Source: an uncultured Planctomycetota bacterium
GTDB taxonomy: Bacteria; Planctomycetota; Planctomycetia; Pirellulales; Thermoguttaceae
Assembly (NCBI GenBank): GCA_902797455.1
Contig: CADBTE010000256.1
Location: 1-12,192, forward strand
Length of the DNA stretch: 12,192 nt
Direction: 5' to 3'
The translations under genes were made by a program, and so were the position numbers. Shown one piece after another: positions 1 to 7,719 of this stretch. The notes under the pieces are model-generated. The model saw nothing but the letters and a program-made list of their open reading frames with translations, did not search any database and was not told the origin of the DNA. The stretch's first letter is position 1; every line of letters begins with the position of its first letter.

Positions 1-1743
1 CAGGCCGTTCTCGGGGTAGGGGTCGCGCTCACCAAAGCCGCGGAACTCCACTCCCAGGCGCTGTCGCTTCTCAAGCCGGAGGAGATTCGGTACGTTACCA
101 GCGAGAGTTTCTCGATCTTCTGCGCGCAGACCCACTATGGTCATACGATCTCGGCGGTCAATCAGGCGAAGAACGTGATTGATCTGATGGAGAAGGTCAA
201 CGGCGCGGCGATGTACGACGCCGCGGAGACGCTCCTGCCGCTCACCTCGCCGCGTTTCATCGAGGTGCTCAAAAAAATCGAGCCGGGTATGTTCGAGGAA
301 GTCACCGTCAGCGGGCAGGTCTGCCAAAGGGTTTCGACCCCCGCGGGTAATATCGTCATCGGCGGTCCGGAGGACAATACCTGGGATTTGGACGCCATCG
401 AGGACCTGGTCTGTCTGATCGACCTGGGCGGGAACGATACGTACAAAGAGGGTTCCTGCAGCCCGAAACGGCCGATCCTTCTGGTTCTCGACCTGGGGGA
501 AGGGGACGATACCTTCGAAGGGACCAAAGCGGGGATCCAAGGGGGGGCGATACTCGGTGTCTCGATCCTGTATAACGAAAAAGGAAACGATTTTTACCGT
601 GCCCGTGACATCGCCCAGGGGGGCGCGATCGGCGGAATCGGCATCTTAATCGATATGGATGGGAACGACCGCTATTTGGGGTTCAAACGGGTTCAAGGGT
701 GCGCGATGGAGGGTTTCGGCGCGATCATCGATCGCGGCGGCGATGACCAGTATCGCGCGGCCCTGCTGGCTCAGGGACTCGGGAATCCCCGAGGATTCGG
801 TCTCCTTTTTGATCAGTCCGGGGATGACTACTACTACGTCGGCGGTTACTACGAGGACTCCTACCCCGAACATCCGGGCTACGACGGCTGGGGACAGGGG
901 ATCGGCGCCGGGGTGCGCGGGGTCGCCTGCGGCGGTATCGGTGTTCTCCTGGAAGGGGAAGGGAACGATACCTACGAGTACGACTACTTCGGACACGGCG
1001 GCGGATATTGGATGGCGCTCGGTTTCCTGCGCGACTTCAGCGGCGATGATGTCCGTGTCGGGGCGACCCTGAAATCCTATACGAACAACGCCCGCACCCA
1101 GGAGCGCTGGCAGCGTTTCAGCAACGGGTTTGGCTGCCACTATGCCTTGGGTTTTCTTTTTGACGATGCCGGAAACGACCGATACAACGGGACGATCATG
1201 GGGCTGGGAATGGCCTGGGACCTGTCGGCCGGTTTCCTGGTCGATTTTTCCGGCGATGACACCTATGAGGCGACCGGCGGCCTGACCCAGGGGACCGGCG
1301 CCGAGGGGAGTCTCGGGTTCCTCCTGGACTACCGCGGAGAGGATCGGTACCTTGGCCGCGGGCAGGGGTACGCCAGCAGCGGCATCACCTATCACCAGGC
1401 GTATGACTGCGGCGGAAACTTCAGTTTCGTCGTCGATCACGGCGGGACGGATCAATACGGCTGCGGCGCGAAGAACAACATGATGAGTCAGCGCGGGACA
1501 CCGCAGGGGTTCATTATCGACCGGCCCACCGATGAGGAACTGGCCGCCGCCGGCGAAGAGGATTCCGAGGAGAAACAGACCCACCACGCGGCCCGGCGTC
1601 CCATTCCGGACAACGGCACGCCGAACACGGTCGATTACTCGCTGGAGCAGACCCAGCGCTCCTTCAGCTCGGCGCGGGGCTCGCAGTCAAACGGCTGGGG
1701 GCCGACCCCTCCGTTCTGGGGCATGATGGGCGGACGCCGCTGA
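1..1743 (+). CDS. Protein with twelve GNDxY-type repeats, 5' end missing
   Basis: The frame is open from the left edge with no stop, so the true start lies outside the window; a GTG at 175 is only an internal valine. 580 residues are visible (residue 1 = base 1). The first ~135 are mixed helical/hydrophilic and not recognised. Residues 137-508 hold twelve copies of a unit of about 25-45 residues built as hydrophobic strand (GFLxD-like), turn [G/E/S]G-[N/D]-D-x-[Y/F], then a Gly/Gln-rich stretch. The last ~70 residues are acidic, then Ser/Gly/Pro-rich, and probably disordered. Regular Gly-Asn/Asp-Asp turns suggest a solenoid (beta-helix or beta-roll) that may bind metal, but the spacing is longer than the nine-residue RTX repeat. 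A surface or envelope role is a guess, because the N-terminus with any signal peptide is not visible. No enzyme motif was seen. A strong terminator follows 33 nt after the stop. Confidence 0.85.
   Translation, partial: QAVLGVGVALTKAAELHSQALSLLKPEEIRYVTSESFSIFCAQTHYGHTISAVNQAKNVIDLMEKVNGAAMYDAAETLLPLTSPRFIEVLKKIEPGMFEEVTVSGQVCQRVSTPAGNIVIGGPEDNTWDLDAIEDLVCLIDLGGNDTYKEGSCSPKRPILLVLDLGEGDDTFEGTKAGIQGGAILGVSILYNEKGNDFYRARDIAQGGAIGGIGILIDMDGNDRYLGFKRVQGCAMEGFGAIIDRGGDDQYRAALLAQGLGNPRGFGLLFDQSGDDYYYVGGYYEDSYPEHPGYDGWGQGIGAGVRGVACGGIGVLLEGEGNDTYEYDYFGHGGGYWMALGFLRDFSGDDVRVGATLKSYTNNARTQERWQRFSNGFGCHYALGFLFDDAGNDRYNGTIMGLGMAWDLSAGFLVDFSGDDTYEATGGLTQGTGAEGSLGFLLDYRGEDRYLGRGQGYASSGITYHQAYDCGGNFSFVVDHGGTDQYGCGAKNNMMSQRGTPQGFIIDRPTDEELAAAGEEDSEEKQTHHAARRPIPDNGTPNTVDYSLEQTQRSFSSARGSQSNGWGPTPPFWGMMGGRR
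409..1524 (+). repeat. Twelve-copy protein-level GND/GDD repeat array
   Basis: The turn motifs in order are GGNDTY, EGDDTF, KGNDFY, DGNDRY, GGDDQY, SGDDYY, EGNDTY, SGDDVR, AGNDRY, SGDDTY, RGEDRY and GGTDQY. Most are preceded by a strand of the form G-[F/I/V]-x-[L/I]-x-D. A thirteenth strand, GFIIDR, closes the array without a turn. Units 6 and 8 carry longer insertions between turns. The copies are diverged at DNA level, so this is an old protein repeat rather than a recent tandem duplication. Confidence 0.85.
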
Positions 1744-1776
1744 GAGGAAAGCGCGTCAGCGTCTGTTTCTTACCCA

Positions 1777-1820
1777 AAAACAAGCGCCGGGGACTATAAG
1801 TTTGCTCCGGCGCTTGTTTT
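1777..1820 (+). terminator. Intrinsic terminator after the repeat-protein gene
   Basis: Perfect 14-bp inverted repeat: 1777-1790 (AAAACAAGCGCCGG) pairs with 1807-1820 (CCGGCGCTTGTTTT) around a 16-nt loop. The GC-rich inner stem is flanked by A4 on the left and T4 on the right, so it could stop transcripts from either direction. It lies 33 nt after the stop codon of the repeat-protein gene and upstream of the next promoter. Confidence 0.75.
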
Positions 1821-1843
1821 ATTCCCTTCTTTTCGAGGTACTG

Positions 1844-1872
1844 TTGAAATTTGTTTTTTCACCCCTTATAAT
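1844..1872 (+). promoter_or_regulatory. Near-consensus sigma70 promoter for the Gfo/Idh/MocA gene
   Basis: TTGAAA at 1844-1849 and a perfect TATAAT at 1867-1872 are separated by exactly 17 bp. Expected transcription start is about 1879-1880, giving a leader of about 126 nt before the ATG at 2006. It sits just after the preceding terminator, as expected for an independent unit. Confidence 0.75.
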
Positions 1873-2005
1873 GTTTTCCGGTGGTGAAAGCAAACTGCCC
1901 GCGGCAACGTTTCCTTTTTCCTTCGCGGTCAAAGGGAATGCCGTCGGGCTCGGACTTAAATGAGAGTTACGTTACCGTCTCAACAATCATAACGAGGAAC
2001 CAAAG

Positions 2006-3322
2006 ATGAAACAAACCTTTACCCGTCGTAATTTCCTTAAGACGACAGCCCTGGGCGCCGCGGCGGCCAGTACGCTTTCCGTCGCTCGTTCCGCCCATGC
2101 CGCCGACGGCGGCAAGATTCGTGTCGGCCTGATCGGCTGCGGTGGACGCGGCCGCGGCGCGGCGAAAAACGCTCTGGACGCCTGTGAGGATGTTGAGCTG
2201 GTGGCCATCGGCGATGCTTTTGCCGCCAATGCCGTCGGCGCCCTGGAAGGGTTCAAGCAGATGTACGAGGATCGTGTCTCGGTCACCGACGAGACGACCT
2301 TCAGCGGCCTGGAGTGCTACAAGGACATCATCCCCCTGTGCGATGTTGTTCTTCTTTGTGAAACCCCGGGTTTTCGCCCGATTTCGCTGCGCGCCGCTGT
2401 CGAGGCCGGCAAGCATGTCTTCTGTGAGAAGCCGGTCGCCGTCGACGCCCCCGGCATCAAGTCGGTGCTCGAGTCGGCCGAGATCGCTAAAAAGAACAAT
2501 ACCAACTTGGTTTCCGGTCTGTGCTGGCGTTATGATTACAACGTTCGTGACATGATGCAGCGCGTCCTTGACGGTGCCATCGGCGACATTGTCTCTTCCC
2601 GTCTGACCTACCTGACCTCCCGCCTGTGGACCCGTCCGCGCGTTGACGGTGATACCGAAATGGCGTTCCAGGTTCGGAACTGGTACAACTTCGCTTGGCT
2701 TTCGGGCGACTTCAACGTGGAGCAGCATGTCCATACCCTCGATAAGGCCCTCTGGGCGATGGGGAATGAGCCGCCGGTTTGCGCCTACGGTCTCGGCGCT
2801 CGGATGCAGCGCGTCGAGCAGCCCGCCTACGGCGATATCTTCGACTCGATGGCGACGGTCTTCGAGTACCCCAATGGGGTGACCCACTATTCCTACTGCC
2901 GTCAGCAGAATGGCTGCTGGGGGCAAAACGAGGCGATCTTCGCCGGTACCAAGGGGACCGCGACGATCCTCGGTGAGGCTGTTATCAAGGACTACGCGGG
3001 CAACGTCATCTACAAGCAGGAGAAAAAGCCGTCTGATATGTACCTGATCGAGCATCAGGAGATGTACAACGCGATCAAGAGTGGCAACGTCATCAACAAC
3101 GGTCTGTACATGGCCCGCGCGACGATGATGGGGATCATGGCCCGTGAGGTCTGCTACTCTGGTGCCCGGATGACTTGGGACGAGGCGATGGAGCTTCCCG
3201 CGATTCGCCCGACCGGCTATACCTTCCAGTCCGATCCGCCGACCCTCCCCGACGAGCAGGGCCGCTACAAGGTTCACATCCCCGGCGAGGGAGTGGCCTA
3301 TCATCAGGTCGTCCGCGGCTAG
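2006..3322 (+). CDS. Gfo/Idh/MocA family oxidoreductase with Tat signal peptide
   Basis: 438 residues. Predicted NAD(P)-dependent oxidoreductase of the glucose-fructose oxidoreductase / inositol dehydrogenase family, which acts on sugars or related polyols; the substrate cannot be read from sequence. The N-terminus carries a twin-arginine signal (R7-R8 in TRRNFLK, a hydrophobic Ala-rich stretch, then AHA at 30-32 as likely cleavage site), so the folded, cofactor-loaded enzyme is probably exported. The Rossmann fold starts at about 37, with GCGGRG at 44-49. The family EKP motif is E141-K142-P143. The second-domain catalytic-type motif has H241, H243, D246 and K247. Start ATG 2006 is supported by GAGGA at 1994-1998 with 7-nt spacing. 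Single-gene unit with its own promoter and terminator. Planctomycetes carry many such Tat-exported paralogues, often linked to breakdown of complex carbohydrates, but no polysaccharide gene is visible here. Confidence 0.93.
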   Translation: MKQTFTRRNFLKTTALGAAAASTLSVARSAHAADGGKIRVGLIGCGGRGRGAAKNALDACEDVELVAIGDAFAANAVGALEGFKQMYEDRVSVTDETTFSGLECYKDIIPLCDVVLLCETPGFRPISLRAAVEAGKHVFCEKPVAVDAPGIKSVLESAEIAKKNNTNLVSGLCWRYDYNVRDMMQRVLDGAIGDIVSSRLTYLTSRLWTRPRVDGDTEMAFQVRNWYNFAWLSGDFNVEQHVHTLDKALWAMGNEPPVCAYGLGARMQRVEQPAYGDIFDSMATVFEYPNGVTHYSYCRQQNGCWGQNEAIFAGTKGTATILGEAVIKDYAGNVIYKQEKKPSDMYLIEHQEMYNAIKSGNVINNGLYMARATMMGIMAREVCYSGARMTWDEAMELPAIRPTGYTFQSDPPTLPDEQGRYKVHIPGEGVAYHQVVRG

Positions 3323-3360
3323 TTCGTTTTAGCTCACCGGCGTGAGAACACACCGGAACC

Positions 3361-3411
3361 ACAGGCGGTTCATTCGATCCGGAGATCCTTGGGCGAGTGA
3401 ACCGCTTGTTT
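3361..3411 (+). terminator. Probable terminator after the oxidoreductase gene
   Basis: Bases 3361-3376 pair with 3394-3409 in a 16-bp stem with two G-U wobbles and a 17-nt loop (core GCGGTTCA / TGAACCGC). It is followed by a short T-rich tail (TTTGTAT). The tail is weaker than in the other terminators of this window, so the call is moderate. Confidence 0.55.
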
Positions 3412-3433
3412 GTATCGCTGTTATGGAAATAAT
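3406..3433 (+). promoter_or_regulatory. Possible weak promoter for the GNAT gene
   Basis: TTGTTT at 3406-3411 and AATAAT at 3428-3433 are 16 bp apart. Transcription would start near 3440, about 23 nt before the preferred ATG at 3463. The -35 box matches consensus poorly and overlaps the end of the preceding hairpin. Confidence 0.3.
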
Positions 3434-3462
3434 TTCCACTGGTTTTTTGGATGGGGGAGTGT

Positions 3463-4389
3463 ATGCCTTTTGAAATTCGATCGATGACGCGCGGCGATTG
3501 GGACCAGACAGCCCATATGATCCGTCGGTCGCTGAACGGATGGTATCTCAAAAACCGCGGCTTCGAATTGGTTACCGGGGGCGATGAGACGATGCTCCTG
3601 TTTCCGCGCGTCTACGAGGCGCTCGATCCCGGCTGCGCGCTGCTGGCGGTGGATACCGAAACCGGTCGAATCGCGGGAAGCTGTTTTTACCATCCCCGCG
3701 AAAGGCATGTGTCGCTTGGGATGATGAACGTTGATCCCGATTACTTCGGCCGTGGAGCGGGGAGCGCTATTTTGCGCGAAATCACTCGCATTGCCGACGA
3801 GCTTGCCCTGCCGCTGCGGCTGGTTTCCAGCGCGATGAATCTCGATTCGTTCGCGCTTTACAATCGGTACGGCTTCGTCCCCACCGGTTTTTATCAAGAC
3901 ACGGTGGTGGAAATCCCGCAGCGAGGTTTTCCCCTTCAGGTACCGGACGGTATGATGGCCCGCGACGCCCGGGCCGACGATATCGAAAAGATTACCAGGT
4001 TGGAGGAGTCGATCTGCGGTATTCGCCGTCAGAAGGATTGGCGGTTCTTCTTCGAAAACAAAGATCGCATCTGGGGACTGAGCGTCCTGGAAGACGGCCG
4101 CGGCGAGCTTCGCGCCGTCTGCGCCTCGGTGCTCGATCCCGGCAGCCACATGATCGGTCCGGCGGCGGCCCGCGGCGAGGAGGAGTGCCTGGCCCTTATT
4201 CTGCGCGAGCTGAACCGTTATCCCGGCAATAAGCCTGTTTGCCTGGTTCCTTCCAGCGCTTTGAAAATACGGCGGCATCTGGCCGGGTTGGGGGCGCGGC
4301 TGTGTGAGACCCACATTGCCCAAGTTCGGGGGGAAGATTTTCCTGTCTCCGGAATAGTGATCCCCAGCTTCATGCCGGAGACCGCGTAA
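3463..4389 (+). CDS. GNAT family N-acetyltransferase, two-part protein
   Basis: 308 residues from ATG 3463. The N-terminal half is a GNAT fold that would transfer an acetyl group from acetyl-CoA to an unknown amine. Motif A is clear: V90-D-P92, then the acetyl-CoA pyrophosphate loop R97-G-A-G-S-A102. The later N126 to F138 segment (ending LYNRYGF) matches the family's motif B region. Residues ~160-308 look like a second, divergent GNAT-like domain: they restart with RDARADDIEKI, typical of a GNAT N-terminus, but lack the R/Q-x-x-G-x-G/A loop. Such a half could bind or shape the substrate. An in-frame ATG at 3451 exists but has no ribosome site. GGGGAG at 3454-3459 sits before 3463, though only 3 nt away, so 3463 is preferred. 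The gene converges on uvrA with 12 nt between stops. No partner gene indicates the substrate. Confidence 0.85.
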   Translation: MPFEIRSMTRGDWDQTAHMIRRSLNGWYLKNRGFELVTGGDETMLLFPRVYEALDPGCALLAVDTETGRIAGSCFYHPRERHVSLGMMNVDPDYFGRGAGSAILREITRIADELALPLRLVSSAMNLDSFALYNRYGFVPTGFYQDTVVEIPQRGFPLQVPDGMMARDARADDIEKITRLEESICGIRRQKDWRFFFENKDRIWGLSVLEDGRGELRAVCASVLDPGSHMIGPAAARGEEECLALILRELNRYPGNKPVCLVPSSALKIRRHLAGLGARLCETHIAQVRGEDFPVSGIVIPSFMPETA

Positions 4390-4401
4390 TCAATCGGGGT
4401 A

Positions 4402-7400
4402 TTAGCGCTTCAGCAGCTCGGCCAAACAGCGCCCGGTCGCCGACTGCGCGCATCGGGCGACCTGTTCCGGGGTTCCCTCGGCAACGATCTGACCACCGGC
4501 ATCCCCCGCGCCCGGGCCCAGGTCGACAATGTAGTCGGCCGCCGTCATCATTTGCGTGTTGTGTTCGATGATCACCAGAGAATGGCCGATTTCCAGCAGG
4601 TGGTTAAAGCTGTTTAAAAGCTGGATGATATCGGCGAAATGAAGTCCTGTCGTCGGTTCGTCCATGAGGAACAGACAGCGCCCCTTCTTGGTGGTTTGGA
4701 GGTAAGCCGCCAATTTCAAACGCTGGGATTCTCCCCCGGAGAGTGTGTTGGCCGGCTGCCCCAGCCGAAGGTACTCTAATCCGACATCCTTCAAATTTTT
4801 GAGTTTCTGCTGAATTTTGCTGTTGTTTCGGAAGAAGGTGAAGGCCTCGTGCACCGTCATATTGAGGACTTCGGCAATATTGCGGCCTCGATAAAGAACG
4901 TTGAGAATCTCTTGCTGATACCGTTTTCCCCCGCACTGAGGGCATTTCACGAACATATCGGCCATGAATTGCATGTCGATCGTTAGGAATCCTTCCCCTT
5001 TGCAGGTATTGCAGCGGCCGCCGTCGACGTTGAAGCTGAAATAGCCCGCCCCATATCCCTTCGATTTGGCTTCGGGGGTTTCGGCGAAGACGTTTCGGAT
5101 ATCGTCAAAGATCTTGAGGTAAGTCGCCGGGTTGCTGCGCGGGGAGCGGCCGATCGGCAGCTGGTCGACTAAGATCACGTCATCGATTTGCTCGGCGCCG
5201 AGAATTCTGTCGTAAGGAAGGGGGGCAGGAACATTGCTGTTCCCGCGATGACGGGCCAAGGCCCGATAGAGAGTCTCCTCAATAAGGGTGCTTTTGCCGC
5301 TCCCCGAGACTCCCGTGACCAGACACAGAACGCCAAGGGGAAATATCGCGTGGATGTTTTTTAGATTATGGCCCGAAGCACCGGTGAGCTCTAAAAAGCC
5401 GTTTTCGAGAATACGGCGGTTTGGACGGGTCATCCCGCCGCGCTGGCCGCTGAGATAGCTCCCCGTCACACTTTTGGGATCGCGGCAGATTTCCTCATAG
5501 GTCCCCTGGAACACGATCTGGCCTCCGTCTTGGCCGGCGTCCGGCCCGATTTCAACGATCCGATCACTGGCGCGAAGAATCGTCGGCTCGTGTTCCACCG
5601 CGACAACCGTATTTCCCCGGTCTCGCAGCGACAAAATCGAACGGAGGAGTTTTTGGATATCGCACGGATGAAGGCCGACAGAGGGCTCGTCAAGGATATA
5701 GAGCATATCGACCAGCGAGGAACCCAGGACGGTTGTCAGAGAGACTCGCCGCTGTTCCCCCTCGCTGAGTGTCCGAAGCGGCCGTTGGAGCGTCAAATAG
5801 CCGAGGCCGACCTGGTCGAGATAGGAGAGTCGGTTTTTGATTTGAAGAAGGATCGTTTGGCCGATGGAACGTTCATAGTCGGTCAGCTCGACATTCCCCA
5901 AGAACTGCGCCGCCTCGGTAATCGACATCTCGGACAGTTCACTGATGTTCTTTCCCCCGATTGTTACCGCCAGCGCCTCGGGACGCAGCCGCGCCGAGCC
6001 GCAAAGGGGACAGGCCCGGTAGCTGCGCCAGCGGCTGAGGAAGACACGAATATGCATCTTATATTTTTGGCGCTGGAGCCGGCTAAAAAAGCCGTTGATG
6101 CCGTCGTAACCCGTTCCGCGTTTCCCGTTGAGAAGCAGGTCCATCTCCCGCTTTGTCAGTTCACCGACAGGAACGTCTGTTCTTAAGCCGACCGTCTCGG
6201 CCGCGCGGAAGAGTTCCTGATACTTGTACCGGTAAGAGGGACTGTTCCAAGGGGCGATAGCCCCGTCTTTGAGCGATTTTTTCTTGTCGGGGATGATCTT
6301 GTTCAGCTCAAAGGTCATCAGGTTTCCGAATCCCTCACACAAGGGACAGGCGCCCAGAGGACTATTGAAACTGAAAAGTTTCGGTTCAAGCCCGGGGTAC
6401 TCGATTCCGCAGTCCTCGCAGCGCAGCCGGCGCGAAAAACCGCACAGTGTCCATCGTTCCCCGTCGATGGTGTAGCCGATGCCGACCCGTTTTTTCTCGG
6501 ATGACACGCCGCGGTCTTCGTGGGAGAAGGATTCCCCGCCGGCATCTTCGCCGTGCTGCGTGTGAGAGCGGTCGTGGGTCCTCCGGAAATCACCCGGCTG
6601 GAAATCGCCGCTGTCGTCACTGGTCTGTCGGGGAATGGTCTCCCCCTCGAAAAAGATCCAGCAGCGTCCCTGGCCGGCACTGAAGGCCGACTCGAGCGAT
6701 TCACGAATTCGGCTTTCGGATGTCTTTCCGACGATCAGACGATCGATCACGAAAAACAGCGGCGGGGGACCACCCGGCTTGTGGGAATCTTTCCAACGCT
6801 GAACGCACCGATCGAAATACTCTTTGCTGTCCAGCCGTATGGTCACGATCCGCTTGGATAGGGTTTCGTCATCTTCCAGCTTTTCTTCCAGATAGTCACT
6901 GCCCGGCTCTTCAGGGGGAGGGGAAGAGGTCTCGCAGTTCTCGGACGGATATTCCGTGTCTGCCGCGCTTTCTTCCCCATCGGGCAAAACCGCCTCGTCC
7001 CCCGTGATTTCTTGATGGTCGCTTAACCGTGAAACGGAGGAACTGTTCTCGTCGCTGCGGAATTCTTCCGGCGACTGGTCGGCTAAGGCCAGAAGCTGCG
7101 CCTCGGCGTATTTGTCGAAGGGGATCCCCCCCTCGTCCAGGTGAAAGCTCTCCCCCAGTACGATGCCGCGTCTGTATCCCCGTTCGCGCCACTGGACCTG
7201 GAATTCGGCCGGGCGGCAGCCATGAAAATGGTCCACCGTCGGGGAGAACGCCAGGATCATCCGGGTCCCCGGCTTGAGATCTTTGATTCCCCGGAGAACA
7301 GAATCGGGGGAGTCCTTCAAAACCTCTCGACCACAGCAGTAGCAATGGAGATGGCCAATCTTGGAATAGAGAAGACGGAGATAATCGTCGATTTCAGCCG

Positions 7401-7719
7401 TCGTCCCGACCGTCGCTCGACTGGGCGAAGAACCTTGCCGGCTCGTGACGGCCACGGCCGGCTGAATTCCGTCAATGAGTTCGGCATCAGGTTTTTCGAG
7501 TTTTTCGAGAAACTGACGTGTCCCGGCCGAAAAGCTTTCGATGTACCGGCGTTGTCCTTCCGCGTAAAGGGTATCGATCGCCAGGGAACTCTTTCCGCTT
7601 CCCGACAGTCCGCACAGGGCGGTCAATTGACCGTAGGGGATATCGAGGTCGATCGCCTTGAGATTGTTGACCGAGACTTTTCGCAGGCGAATCGCGTCGG
7701 AGCGTTTGTCTTCTACCAT
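4402..7719 (-). CDS. uvrA: UvrA-like excinuclease ABC subunit A with two hydrophilic insertions
   Basis: 1105 residues against about 940 for typical UvrA. UvrA is a dimeric double-ABC ATPase that finds bulky DNA damage and loads UvrB in nucleotide excision repair. First ABC: Walker A GLSGSGKS 37-44, signature L651-S-E-G-E655, Walker B D677-E678, H710. Second ABC: Walker A GVSGSGKST 803-811, signature LSGGE 993-997, Walker B D1020-E1021, H1053. Zinc-type Cys pairs: C126/C129; C434/C437 with C458/C461; C903/C906 with C926/C929. The region corresponding to the UvrB-binding domain (about 134-360) is divergent and split by an acidic, Ser/Glu-rich stretch (about 215-290). A second His/Asp/Ser-rich insertion lies at about 362-412. 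The first signature is LSEGE instead of LSGGE. All ATPase motifs are otherwise intact, so it is probably functional. It may be a paralogue beside a canonical UvrA; this cannot be settled from the window. ATG 7719 has a modest AGG about 7 nt upstream. No uvrB or uvrC is nearby. Confidence 0.88.
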   Translation of the reverse strand: MVEDKRSDAIRLRKVSVNNLKAIDLDIPYGQLTALCGLSGSGKSSLAIDTLYAEGQRRYIESFSAGTRQFLEKLEKPDAELIDGIQPAVAVTSRQGSSPSRATVGTTAEIDDYLRLLYSKIGHLHCYCCGREVLKDSPDSVLRGIKDLKPGTRMILAFSPTVDHFHGCRPAEFQVQWRERGYRRGIVLGESFHLDEGGIPFDKYAEAQLLALADQSPEEFRSDENSSSVSRLSDHQEITGDEAVLPDGEESAADTEYPSENCETSSPPPEEPGSDYLEEKLEDDETLSKRIVTIRLDSKEYFDRCVQRWKDSHKPGGPPPLFFVIDRLIVGKTSESRIRESLESAFSAGQGRCWIFFEGETIPRQTSDDSGDFQPGDFRRTHDRSHTQHGEDAGGESFSHEDRGVSSEKKRVGIGYTIDGERWTLCGFSRRLRCEDCGIEYPGLEPKLFSFNSPLGACPLCEGFGNLMTFELNKIIPDKKKSLKDGAIAPWNSPSYRYKYQELFRAAETVGLRTDVPVGELTKREMDLLLNGKRGTGYDGINGFFSRLQRQKYKMHIRVFLSRWRSYRACPLCGSARLRPEALAVTIGGKNISELSEMSITEAAQFLGNVELTDYERSIGQTILLQIKNRLSYLDQVGLGYLTLQRPLRTLSEGEQRRVSLTTVLGSSLVDMLYILDEPSVGLHPCDIQKLLRSILSLRDRGNTVVAVEHEPTILRASDRIVEIGPDAGQDGGQIVFQGTYEEICRDPKSVTGSYLSGQRGGMTRPNRRILENGFLELTGASGHNLKNIHAIFPLGVLCLVTGVSGSGKSTLIEETLYRALARHRGNSNVPAPLPYDRILGAEQIDDVILVDQLPIGRSPRSNPATYLKIFDDIRNVFAETPEAKSKGYGAGYFSFNVDGGRCNTCKGEGFLTIDMQFMADMFVKCPQCGGKRYQQEILNVLYRGRNIAEVLNMTVHEAFTFFRNNSKIQQKLKNLKDVGLEYLRLGQPANTLSGGESQRLKLAAYLQTTKKGRCLFLMDEPTTGLHFADIIQLLNSFNHLLEIGHSLVIIEHNTQMMTAADYIVDLGPGAGDAGGQIVAEGTPEQVARCAQSATGRCLAELLKR

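Noticed and set aside
409..1524. RTX toxin or bacteriocin assignment for the repeat protein
   Set aside because: The spacing is about 25-45 residues rather than 9, the consensus GGxGxDxUx is not followed, and no type I secretion genes are nearby.
646..1587. 313-codon minus-strand frame opposite the repeat protein
   Set aside because: It mirrors the sense repeats in codon register and has no independent features.
1880..1915. Resemblance to part of the cobalamin riboswitch core (GGTGAAA followed by CTGCCCGCGGCAACG)
   Set aside because: The order of elements is only loosely matched, the preceding riboswitch helices would lie upstream of the predicted transcription start, and an oxidoreductase is not a usual B12-controlled gene.
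1967..3304. 445-codon open frame on the minus strand opposite the oxidoreductase gene
   Set aside because: It is in codon register with the clearly recognisable sense gene, and its product has no recognisable domain. It follows from lack of TTA, CTA and TCA codons in the sense frame.
5530..6186. 218-codon plus-strand frame inside uvrA
   Set aside because: Antisense to a well-supported UvrA-like ATPase in codon register; no ribosome site or domain.
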